Shown: piece by piece, positions 7,297 through 15,491 of the stretch
How positions within the stretch are numbered: the stretch's first letter is position 1
How the letters are laid out: the number at the start of each line of letters is the position of its first letter
Assembly (NCBI GenBank): GCA_002690915.1
Contig: NZGF01000075.1
Coordinates: forward strand, 1-64,000
Direction: 5' to 3'
From: Crocinitomicaceae bacterium
GTDB lineage: Bacteria; Bacteroidota; Bacteroidia; Flavobacteriales_D; Sanyastnellaceae
DNA: 64,000 nucleotides
The notes under the pieces: generated by a model
Databases searched by the model: none
The model's input: the letters and a program-made list of their open reading frames with translations, nothing else
Told to the model about the DNA's origin: nothing
Translations under genes and position numbers: made by a program

Positions 7297-10245
7297 ATGA
7301 AAAACCTACTTTACACTAGTGCATGCCTGTTGGCCACCGCTTTGGCCCCGGCTATCGCTCAAGACGATTGCGAGTTTGAGGCCCAAGTGGAATTCTACAC
7401 CTCCATGTGGGGGTCGGAAATCAGTTGGGAAATCACCAACGACGCCGGAGACATTGCCCTAGATGGTGGCAACTACGAAGATTACGACGCAGAAGCATAC
7501 GTCCATTGCTTTGAACCCGGCTGTTATCAGCTGCACATGTACGATAGCTTCGGGGACGGATGGAACGCTGCTTTCATGAGCTTGAATTTTCCGGATGCGG
7601 GGATCATGCTTGGCGACATCACCCTCGAATCCGGCAACTACGATGTCTTCAATTTTGCATTGGGGGCCGAATGCGAATTTGAGGAAGGCACTGGGGGCGA
7701 TGGCAACGGAAACAGCGACGTTCATGGTTGTACAGACCCGGCTGCGGTAAACTATAACCCGGCAGCTACTATCGATGATGGCACGTGCATCTATGCCTGT
7801 GAAGACGGTGGGGAGCAGGCCCTGCTTTACCTCTGTACCTTCAGCCAAGGCGACAACGTAGCCCTCGAAATAACCGATGACGCCGGTGAAATTGTCTACA
7901 GCGGAAGCGACTACGGCAACATGGCCATCGAATATGTGGACATCTGCTTGGGAGAAGGATGCTACACGGCCACCTTGACAAATACGGCTGGTGAAGGCGG
8001 TTGGTACAACGGCTACTTCTACATCAATTACGGATGGGAGCAAATTGTGTACGCCACGTTGCCAGACGACAGCAGCGAATGGAGTTTTGAATTTTCAGTC
8101 GATGGTTCATGTGGTGACGTTTTTGGTTGCACCGACCCCGACGCGCCCAACTACAACCCCGACGCGACCGTGGACGATGGGACTTGCTTGCCTACGTGCG
8201 AGTGTGACGACGAGCCTTTCGAGCCGGTCTGTGGTATGGATTGGTTGACGGGAGAACTGATTACGTTTGACAACCTCTGCGAACTCGAGTGCGTTGGCGC
8301 CTACCTCTACTGGGAAGGCGATTGCGCCGATCAACCCATATACGGCTGCATGGACCCTGAGGCGTTGAACTACGACCCTGAGGCCACCGTTGACGGCGGA
8401 TGCCTCTACCCCATTGATTGCGAAGGCAACACCGCCATTCAAATCTTTGCCATTGCAGACAGCACGGAAGAAGGAGGCAACTTCCCCTTCGCCAGCTGGT
8501 ACATCACAGACGTCAACAACGCGGCGTGGTACAACTACGTGCAATACCAAAACGACGCGGGCGCATGGGTCGCAGATGGATGCATTGAAGACGGCTGCTA
8601 CAACTTCACCGTCTACGCCGGATTCACCGGTGGCACATCAGCGTCCGTTGCTGTGGTGTTGGATGGAGAAACCTCATATTACGATGTCAACAACGACACC
8701 TTCCAAACCACGTTTGGTCTTGGAATCAATGTGGAAGATTGCGAAGCATACGTACCCGGCTGTACCGACGAGACGGCCTTGAACTACGATCCCAATGCGA
8801 CCGAGGACAATGGCTCCTGCATTTATCCCTTGGTGTGTGAGGAAGGAGAAGTCGCCGGACAGCTGTATGTCTGCACCTTCTCGCAAGGCTGGGCCGTGGG
8901 ATTGACCATTCAAGACGAAGAAGGCAACGTGTTGTTCGACCAGCAAGGGTTCAATGACATGGAGATTCTATACCTGGACGTGTGCGTTGACTCCACCGCC
9001 TGTTACACCGCGACCTTGACCAACTTGGCAGGCGATGCATCGTGGTACGGCGGGTACTTTTACCTGAATGCAGGATGGGAGCAATTGGTGTATGAATCCT
9101 TGGACGATAACGCTTCCTCCGAAGTGCTGCAATTCTCTGTAGATGGAAACTGCGGCGATGTATTGGGTTGTACCGATGCGGAAGCGGCCAACTACAACCC
9201 CGAGGCAACCATCGATAATGGGTCGTGTGTGTATCCGTTGGATTGCGAAGGCCTTATCTCTGTATACGCGGAATTGGCCGGAGGCACCTGGATCAGCGAA
9301 GTATTCTGGGCACTGGTGGATGAAGCCGGGAATGTGGCGTGGGAAGGGGCTGGAAGTTGGGTTGAAACCGGCCAACAGGCCATGGAATTCTGTGTGCCTC
9401 CAGGCTGTTACACGCTCGTATTGACCGACTCCTTTGGCGATGGTTGGGACAGCACGGTATTGACTCTGACGTGGGAAAACGAGTCTGTGGATTACACCCT
9501 TGAGACGGGCAACTACGGAGAATACAGCTTGGGAATTGGATCAGACTGCAACGACCAACCTGATCCAGTGGCAGGTTGCATGGACGGCGGAGCAGTCAAT
9601 TACAACCCATTGGCGACAGAGGACGATGGCTCGTGTGAGTTCGCCTTCTGCCCAACCAATGAAGTGACCTTCGTTACCGTCACACTCGAAGACGGACTGA
9701 GCCTCGGTTGGAACCTCAGCAGTGGCGAAGCAGGAGCCAACGTCGGTGGCGGTGCCTATGCAAGCAACACTTCACACACGTACACCGCTTGTTTGGTGGA
9801 CGACTGCTACACCGTGACCATGTGGGACATGAATGCCGACGGATGGAATGGCGGGTGGATCGAAGTGTGGATGGACAATGAATTGGTCACCACCGCCACC
9901 ATGGAGGACGGATTCATGACCACCATGCAATTGGGCATCAATGCCGAATGCGATGACGAGGGCGGCATCGATCCAGGCTTCTGGCTCGACCCCATCGGAT
10001 TCGCTCCGTACCCGAACCCTACGGAAGGCGAGACCAACCTCAACGGAAGCGGTTGGGATCAACATTTACCAGTGGACGTAGAAGTACGTGACGTGACAGG
10101 CCGACTGGTTCACAAACGCACCATCGTCCCCAACGGCGACAACGCTCAATGGGTGTTGCGTACGGATGCGTTTGAAGCCGGCATGTACATTGTGACCGGC
10201 GCACAAACCGGACGGACGGCACAAACCGCCATTGTGGTTCGCTAA
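7297..10245 (+). CDS. Secreted Cys-rich modular repeat protein with Kazal-like insert and T9SS type A C-terminal sorting domain
   Basis: Start MKNLLYTSACLLATALAPAIAQ (signal peptide); six GC(T/M)D..A.NY(N/D)P.AT.D(D/N)G(T/S)C motifs; GDGWN/ADGWNGG motifs; C-term GFAPYPNPTEGETNL...GMYIVTGAQTGRTAQTAIVVR. Confidence 0.85.
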   Translation: MKNLLYTSACLLATALAPAIAQDDCEFEAQVEFYTSMWGSEISWEITNDAGDIALDGGNYEDYDAEAYVHCFEPGCYQLHMYDSFGDGWNAAFMSLNFPDAGIMLGDITLESGNYDVFNFALGAECEFEEGTGGDGNGNSDVHGCTDPAAVNYNPAATIDDGTCIYACEDGGEQALLYLCTFSQGDNVALEITDDAGEIVYSGSDYGNMAIEYVDICLGEGCYTATLTNTAGEGGWYNGYFYINYGWEQIVYATLPDDSSEWSFEFSVDGSCGDVFGCTDPDAPNYNPDATVDDGTCLPTCECDDEPFEPVCGMDWLTGELITFDNLCELECVGAYLYWEGDCADQPIYGCMDPEALNYDPEATVDGGCLYPIDCEGNTAIQIFAIADSTEEGGNFPFASWYITDVNNAAWYNYVQYQNDAGAWVADGCIEDGCYNFTVYAGFTGGTSASVAVVLDGETSYYDVNNDTFQTTFGLGINVEDCEAYVPGCTDETALNYDPNATEDNGSCIYPLVCEEGEVAGQLYVCTFSQGWAVGLTIQDEEGNVLFDQQGFNDMEILYLDVCVDSTACYTATLTNLAGDASWYGGYFYLNAGWEQLVYESLDDNASSEVLQFSVDGNCGDVLGCTDAEAANYNPEATIDNGSCVYPLDCEGLISVYAELAGGTWISEVFWALVDEAGNVAWEGAGSWVETGQQAMEFCVPPGCYTLVLTDSFGDGWDSTVLTLTWENESVDYTLETGNYGEYSLGIGSDCNDQPDPVAGCMDGGAVNYNPLATEDDGSCEFAFCPTNEVTFVTVTLEDGLSLGWNLSSGEAGANVGGGAYASNTSHTYTACLVDDCYTVTMWDMNADGWNGGWIEVWMDNELVTTATMEDGFMTTMQLGINAECDDEGGIDPGFWLDPIGFAPYPNPTEGETNLNGSGWDQHLPVDVEVRDVTGRLVHKRTIVPNGDNAQWVLRTDAFEAGMYIVTGAQTGRTAQTAIVVR
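7726..9642 (+). repeat. Six coding repeats GCTD.AA.NYNP.AT.DDGTC at 7726-7794, 8125-8190, 8344-8409, 8758-8826, 9166-9234 and 9574-9642
   Basis: Read from the translation; start-to-start spacing 399, 219, 414, 408, 408 nt. Confidence 0.9.
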
Positions 10246-10283
10246 CCTGCTTGCAAAATAATGGCCTCGGTACTACCCGAGCG

Positions 10284-10312
10284 ATCAATCGGTCCTACGC
10301 GGGCCGATTGAT
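10284..10312 (+). terminator. Hairpin between convergent genes, candidate terminator
   Basis: atcaatcggtcc-tacgc-gggccgattgat (one G-U pair) followed by gtttt; straddles the stop codon of the minus-strand gene. Confidence 0.5.
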
Positions 10313-11254
10313 GTTTTCGGCCACCTGATAATCGTTGCGCTTATCGTCGTTTCGCGAGGTCATTTCCGCAAGAAATCCAGCCAAAAAAAACTGCAGGCCA
10401 AAAACCATGCCTGTTAGCGATACATAAAAAGCTGAAATCTCTGTGATGTTCCGCGAGGGGTTGCCTTCCAAAATGGAAATTAATTTCCCCACGGCAATCC
10501 ATGAAAATCCCAACAAACTGACCATGAACATCAAAATACCCAGTGCGCCAAAAAAGTGCATAGGCTTTCGGGAGAAACGCGACATGAAGCCGATGGTCAT
10601 CAGGTCCAAAAACCCATTCATAAAACGCTCCAAACCAAACTTCGTTGAGCCGTATTTCCGTGCCTGGTGCTGCACCACTTGCTCACCAATGCGATCAAAA
10701 CCGGCGCTCTTGGCTAGGATAGGAATGTAGCGGTGCATCTCACCTTGAACTTCAACGGCTTTGACTACCTCGAGGCGGTAGGCTTTGAGCCCGCAATTGA
10801 AATCATGCAACTGAATGCCACTAACCCAGCGAGTCGCGGCATTATAGAGCCGCGTGGGGATGGTCTTGCTGAGGGGATCGTGGCGCTTTTTCTTCCACCC
10901 GCTCACAAGGTCAAATCCATCCTCGATGATTTTTCGCTCTAACTCTGGAATTTCCTCCGGTGAATCCTGCAAATCTGCATCCATAGTAACCACTACTTGG
11001 CCCTGCGCAGCCTCAAATCCAAGCTGCAATCCAGCACTCTTACCATAGTTGCGAGCCATTCGAATGCCCACTACACGGGCAGCATCCTCTTGGGCCAATC
11101 GAGATACGATTTTCCACGAATCATCCCGACTTCCATCATCGACAAAAATCACTTCATAGGTGCGACCGCTCAATACGCGATCTATCCATGCTTTCAGTTC
11201 GGGCAGGCTTTCCTCTTCGTTATAAAGCGGTACGACAATGGACAGATCAATCAT
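10295..11254 (-). CDS. Glycosyltransferase family 2 with two C-terminal TM helices (dolichyl-phosphate mannose synthase/ArnC-like)
   Basis: SIVVPLYNEEESLPEL...VIFVDDGSRDDSW...VVTMDADLQDSPEEIP...VSGWKKKRHDPLSKTIPTRLYN, C-terminal hydrophobic segments. Confidence 0.92.
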   Translation of the reverse strand: MIDLSIVVPLYNEEESLPELKAWIDRVLSGRTYEVIFVDDGSRDDSWKIVSRLAQEDAARVVGIRMARNYGKSAGLQLGFEAAQGQVVVTMDADLQDSPEEIPELERKIIEDGFDLVSGWKKKRHDPLSKTIPTRLYNAATRWVSGIQLHDFNCGLKAYRLEVVKAVEVQGEMHRYIPILAKSAGFDRIGEQVVQHQARKYGSTKFGLERFMNGFLDLMTIGFMSRFSRKPMHFFGALGILMFMVSLLGFSWIAVGKLISILEGNPSRNITEISAFYVSLTGMVFGLQFFLAGFLAEMTSRNDDKRNDYQVAENINRPA

Positions 11255-11304
11255 TTGAATTTCTTCCTTTGAGTGTCCCTTACGAAAGCAACTTCATTTT
11301 GGTT

Positions 11305-11823
11305 TCAAAACTGGGTCTGATCGGAGCGCTTCATGATGGCGCCAACAATCAGTGAGATGACCCCCCAAAAGAGCAAACCCAACGCCCAACTCAAGACCTG
11401 ACCTGCTGGCTTCATGGCCCATTCAATTTCGGCGAGCATGCCTTCAAACTGATCCTCAGGAACCATTTTGAAGACGCCTGATTCCTCCAATTCTTTCATG
11501 GTATGCCCCATCATTTTAGAACTCAACTCCGGATCGATGACTGAGCCTAGCATCACGTCCATACCCAAACCTAAAAAAGTCGTTGTTACGGCGGCAATCA
11601 ATGCCACCAAGAACGCTTGACCGAAGGAAAATGCACCCTCAGCAGCTTTGCGCTCAAGAGCACATGCCATAAACATACCAGCGACTACGAGCACCAATTG
11701 GCCGAAACTGACCCAGCCACTCGTCATCGCTTCGACCCCAACTAAATAGGCGACCAACTTCAAGACGACAAGGATGACACCAGCTGCAGCGCCTTGTTGA
11801 ATAGATTGCTTCGGGATTTTCAT
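11305..11823 (-). CDS. DUF4199-like membrane protein
   Basis: MKIPKQSIQQGAAAGVILVVLKLVAYLVG...; several TM segments; ...GAIMKRSD C-terminus typical of Bacteroidota DUF4199 proteins. Confidence 0.7.
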   Translation of the reverse strand: MKIPKQSIQQGAAAGVILVVLKLVAYLVGVEAMTSGWVSFGQLVLVVAGMFMACALERKAAEGAFSFGQAFLVALIAAVTTTFLGLGMDVMLGSVIDPELSSKMMGHTMKELEESGVFKMVPEDQFEGMLAEIEWAMKPAGQVLSWALGLLFWGVISLIVGAIMKRSDQTQF

Positions 11824-11867
11824 GAACGCAAGGTAGTGCAACAATGAAATTCATGGTATCTTCGCAC

Positions 11868-11970
11868 GGGGCAAGTCTCCTACGACCAGCTCCCGTCAAC
11901 TCCCCCAGGGCCGGAAGGCAGCAAGGGTAGACGGTTGTAGCGGTGCGATAGGAATCGCTTGCCCTTTTTT
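11868..11970 (+). ncRNA. ffs: Bacterial small signal recognition particle RNA (4.5S-like)
   Basis: Apical loop signature ctcccccagggCCGGAAGGCAGCAAGGGTAGa; terminal helix GGGGCAAG (11868-) with CTTGCCC(C) (-11964); T-run after 11964. Confidence 0.93.
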
Positions 11971-12001
11971 CTTTCCTTCGATTTTTCACTACCTCTACAC
12001 T

Positions 12002-13513
12002 GTGAACGATTCCAGCATCCATCCCATTCAGAAGATTTTGGTCGCCAATCGTGGAGAAATTGCACTCCGTATTATGCGAACGGCCAAAGAGATGGGCATA
12101 TCCACTGTTGCCGTCTATTCCGATGCCGATCGCAACGCCACCTTCGCACGCTATGCAGATGAGGCCATACACATTGGACCGCCCCCCTCTTCGCAAAGCT
12201 ACCTAGTCGGATCAAAAATCATCGAAGCCGCGGTTCGTACCGGTGCCGATGCCATCCACCCCGGCTACGGTTTTTTATCGGAAAATGCCACCTTCGCCGC
12301 TGCAGTTGAAGAAGCAGGCATTCGTTTCATTGGTCCCCGTCCCCATGCGATTGAAACCATGGGTTCCAAGTTGGCGGCCAAAGAGACCGTAAAGCCATTT
12401 GACGTACCGCTGGTTCCGGGAACCGACCACCCAGTGCAAACACCCGAAGAAGCTCGTGAAGTAGCCAACCGGATTGGCTACCCGTTGCTTATTAAGGCTA
12501 GTGCTGGTGGTGGGGGAAAAGGCATGCGCATTGTACGCAAAGAAGCGGAGCTTGAAAATAGCTTTGAACGGGCCGTTTCGGAAGCAGTGAACGCTTTCGG
12601 CGATGGCGCCGTTTTCATCGAACGGTTCGTCACGTCCCCCCGCCACATCGAAATCCAAGTCCTCGCTGACATGCACGGAAACGTAGTGCACTTGTTTGAA
12701 CGCGAGTGCAGCATCCAACGCCGCCACCAAAAAGTCGTCGAAGAAGCGCCTTCAGCTGTTCTTACACCTGAGCTCCGCGAGGCCATGGGTAACAGTGCCA
12801 TCGAAGTTGCCAAAAGCTGCAACTACGTCGGTGCCGGAACCGTCGAGTTTTTGCTTGACGACCAGATGCGCTACTACTTCTTGGAAATGAACACGCGCCT
12901 TCAAGTGGAACACCCAGTGACAGAGTGCATTACCAATGTCGATCTTGTTAGGGAACAAATCCGTATCGCCGAAGGGCATCCGCTTTCGTTCATCCAAGCC
13001 GACTTGAGCATCCGAGGCCACGCAATCGAAATCCGTGTATACGCTGAAAACGCCAGAGCGGGGTTCCTCCCCGACACCGGCACCTTGCGCCGCTATGCCC
13101 CACCAACCGGTCCAGGCGTGCGAGTAGACGATGGCGTGGAAGAAGGCCAGACAATCCCGATTCATTACGATCCCATGCTGTCGAAGCTTGTTGTGCATGC
13201 TCCTAACAGAGATGCGGCAATCGACCGCTGTATTCGCGCCATTGACGAATATGAAATCTCCGGAGTCTTCACAACATTGGATTTCGGGCGTTTCGCAATC
13301 GACCACGAGGCCTTCAGGTCTGGACATTTCAATACGCACTTCGTCGACGCCCATTTTACACCCAACAGCTTGGAGCGAAATAGCGGACGGACGGATGGGG
13401 AAATCGCAAAATTAGCAACCGGTCTTTTAGCCCAGTCCTCAAAAACCCACAACGCACCGATTGTCACAGAAGTAAGGACGTCGTCACCTTGGCGCCAACG
13501 CAACAAGTCCTAG
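12002..13513 (+). CDS. Acyl-CoA (acetyl/propionyl-CoA) carboxylase biotin carboxylase subunit
   Basis: GTG start; ILVANRGEIALRIMRTAKEMGI, KASAGGGGKGMRIV, ECSIQRRHQKVVEEAPS, FLEMNTRLQVEHPVTE; no BCCP domain on the same chain. Confidence 0.93.
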   Translation: MNDSSIHPIQKILVANRGEIALRIMRTAKEMGISTVAVYSDADRNATFARYADEAIHIGPPPSSQSYLVGSKIIEAAVRTGADAIHPGYGFLSENATFAAAVEEAGIRFIGPRPHAIETMGSKLAAKETVKPFDVPLVPGTDHPVQTPEEAREVANRIGYPLLIKASAGGGGKGMRIVRKEAELENSFERAVSEAVNAFGDGAVFIERFVTSPRHIEIQVLADMHGNVVHLFERECSIQRRHQKVVEEAPSAVLTPELREAMGNSAIEVAKSCNYVGAGTVEFLLDDQMRYYFLEMNTRLQVEHPVTECITNVDLVREQIRIAEGHPLSFIQADLSIRGHAIEIRVYAENARAGFLPDTGTLRRYAPPTGPGVRVDDGVEEGQTIPIHYDPMLSKLVVHAPNRDAAIDRCIRAIDEYEISGVFTTLDFGRFAIDHEAFRSGHFNTHFVDAHFTPNSLERNSGRTDGEIAKLATGLLAQSSKTHNAPIVTEVRTSSPWRQRNKS

Positions 13514-14199
13514 CCGAACCAGTGCGCGTTCAATTTTGCCAGTCCGACTGAAGCAGAGCAGGGCCAGGCTTTGGCTTGGGGCACGTCCAAATCGTCTGCG
13601 GCAGGGTCAATTACATGCAATGGGACGCCCTGCTCGGCCTCAAACGCAAGTTGCGCCGCAGGGTAAACTTGAAGGGAGGTACCGATGACAAGCACGCAAT
13701 CCGCCTGCCTTACCAGCGTCAACGCCTCCGCCATTTTGGGAACGGCCTCCCCGAACCATACGATGTGAGGCCTGAGCGGGTGGTCATTTGAACAGCGATC
13801 TGATGTTTTCATCTCCCAGTGATCCAGGGAGTGCACTTCCGCGCCCGGTCCACAGCTCCTTGCCTTCGACAATTCGCCATGCAAATGCAGAACGTGATTG
13901 GATCCCGACCGTTCGTGAAGGTCATCCACGTTCTGAGTGATGATTTGCACATGCATGCGGTCCTGCCATGCTGCGAGCTGCAGGTGACCCATGTTAGGCG
14001 TTGCGTTCCAAACCGCCTTGCGACGTTCATTGTAAAAGCGCGTAACCAGCTCAGGGTTACGTTCCCATGCTTCGGGCGTTGCAACGTCCTCCACCTGGTG
14101 GCCTTCCCAGAGACCGTCTGCACCGCGGAAAGTCGCGATTCCGCTTTCTGCACTCATGCCTGCGCCGGTCAATACGGCCAAATGTTCGGGTACGTTCAC
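13510..14199 (-). CDS. SIR2-family NAD-dependent protein deacylase (CobB/class III-like)
   Basis: GTG start; LTGAGMSAESGIATFRGADGLWEGHQVEDVATPEAWERNPELVTRFYNERR, TQNVDDLHERSG, LHLHGEL, RPHIVWFGE, VIGTSLQVYPAA. Confidence 0.95.
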   Translation of the reverse strand: MNVPEHLAVLTGAGMSAESGIATFRGADGLWEGHQVEDVATPEAWERNPELVTRFYNERRKAVWNATPNMGHLQLAAWQDRMHVQIITQNVDDLHERSGSNHVLHLHGELSKARSCGPGAEVHSLDHWEMKTSDRCSNDHPLRPHIVWFGEAVPKMAEALTLVRQADCVLVIGTSLQVYPAAQLAFEAEQGVPLHVIDPAADDLDVPQAKAWPCSASVGLAKLNAHWFG

Positions 14200-14250
14200 C
14201 GCTCCAAATTACACAAACGCCCTCATGTCTTTGAGCTATCTTTGACTTTC

Positions 14251-14811
14251 ATGAGTCGACGTCATTTCATTATATACGATCTGGAAGCCACGTGCTGGAG
14301 AAGCCGAGCTCCCAAGCGGGTTGAGGTGATTGAGATCGGTGCGGTAAAAGTGAACGAGTCACTCGATATCGTCGACGAATTCTGCGTTTTTGTTAAACCG
14401 ACGTTGCACCCTCAGATTTCAAAATTTTGCACACAATTGACGAGCATCACCCAATCCGATGTCGACCAGGCGCCTTATTTTGATTCCGCTATTGAAGCGT
14501 TTGAGGATTGGATTGACCCCAAGGCCAGCCGAGCGGTTCTGATGAGCTGGGGAGAATTTGATAAGCGACAACTGCTCAGCGACAGTGACCTGCATGAAAT
14601 CGAACTGCCATGGCTGCGGTACCATGCCTGCCTGCAACATCATTACAGCAGATGGAAAGGCAGCAAAAACCAAATTGGCCTAAAATCCGCTATGGAGATC
14701 GAAGGACTCTCCTATTCTGGAACCCAGCACCGAGCCATTGAGGATGCCCGGAACATGGCTCGGCTTTTCCAAGTTATTGCTAAACCAATGGACCTGGTAA
14801 ATCCCGAATGA
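14251..14811 (+). CDS. DEDDh 3'-5' exonuclease domain protein (KapD/ERI1-like)
   Basis: MSRRHFIIYDLEATCW...VIEIGAVKV...SWGEFDKRQL...GTQHRAIEDARNMARLF; upstream part of ORF 13819 overlaps the sirtuin antisense and is not used. Confidence 0.88.
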   Translation: MSRRHFIIYDLEATCWRSRAPKRVEVIEIGAVKVNESLDIVDEFCVFVKPTLHPQISKFCTQLTSITQSDVDQAPYFDSAIEAFEDWIDPKASRAVLMSWGEFDKRQLLSDSDLHEIELPWLRYHACLQHHYSRWKGSKNQIGLKSAMEIEGLSYSGTQHRAIEDARNMARLFQVIAKPMDLVNPE

Positions 14812-15491
14812 GGCAGCCCATGAGCGCGCTCTCCCACATCCGATTCTTGCTGAATCACGCCATTCGTGTCGAACTGCGCAACAGACATGGCATCGCCGGA
14901 TTGCTTGTTTTTGCCGTGGCCGCGGTGTACACATGTTATCAAGCCACTGGCACCCATGCCGAGAAAGAAAGTTGGAATGCGCTGGCGTGGGTGGTTTTGC
15001 TCTTTGCCGGGTTCAATGCGGTGTCGAAGCCATGGGCCGATGATGACGAAGGGGTACGCTCGTTTTTGTTACATACGGTAAAGCCGCAGCACTGGCTACT
15101 GGCACGGATGGTGTATTACATGTTATTGTTAGGCACCGTTAGCACCGTCACTTTTGTTGCGTTCCTGTTGTTTTTAGGCATGGACCACCTGGACGGGTGG
15201 AAGGCCGTGCACTACTACGCGGGGGTTATTTTGACGAGCACAGCGCTTGCATCCCTGCTCGCCATGATCCAAGCTTTGGCGTCGCGAGCAGGTGGTGGTT
15301 TCAGCCTAATCGCCGTGCTTGGACTACCGCTGATCATTCCCGTCATTTTGGTTTCCACGAGGTACGGAAGCGATTTGATGCGCGGCATCGAATTCGGCGA
15401 TACAGCACATCACTTGCTTTTTTTGGCAACTTTATCCGCCGGGTTTTCCGCCCTCGGGTACATCCTCTTCCCTTACCTTTGGAGGGATTAA
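14808..15491 (+). CDS. ccmB: Heme exporter protein CcmB
   Basis: FLLNHAIRVELRNRHGIAGLLVFAV..., membrane protein, first gene of the ccmBCDEF cluster. Confidence 0.85.
   Translation: MRQPMSALSHIRFLLNHAIRVELRNRHGIAGLLVFAVAAVYTCYQATGTHAEKESWNALAWVVLLFAGFNAVSKPWADDDEGVRSFLLHTVKPQHWLLARMVYYMLLLGTVSTVTFVAFLLFLGMDHLDGWKAVHYYAGVILTSTALASLLAMIQALASRAGGGFSLIAVLGLPLIIPVILVSTRYGSDLMRGIEFGDTAHHLLFLATLSAGFSALGYILFPYLWRD

Noticed and set aside
7459-8043. 194-aa minus-strand ORF, plus other minus ORFs to 10065
   Set aside because: Mirror the repeat structure of the plus-strand repeat protein; antisense shadows.
7726-9642. Possible CRISPR-like periodic repeats
   Set aside because: Period is ~400 nt, repeats are diverged and translate to a conserved protein motif; they are coding repeats.
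12752-13354. 200-aa minus-strand ORF
   Set aside because: Antisense shadow of the biotin carboxylase gene.
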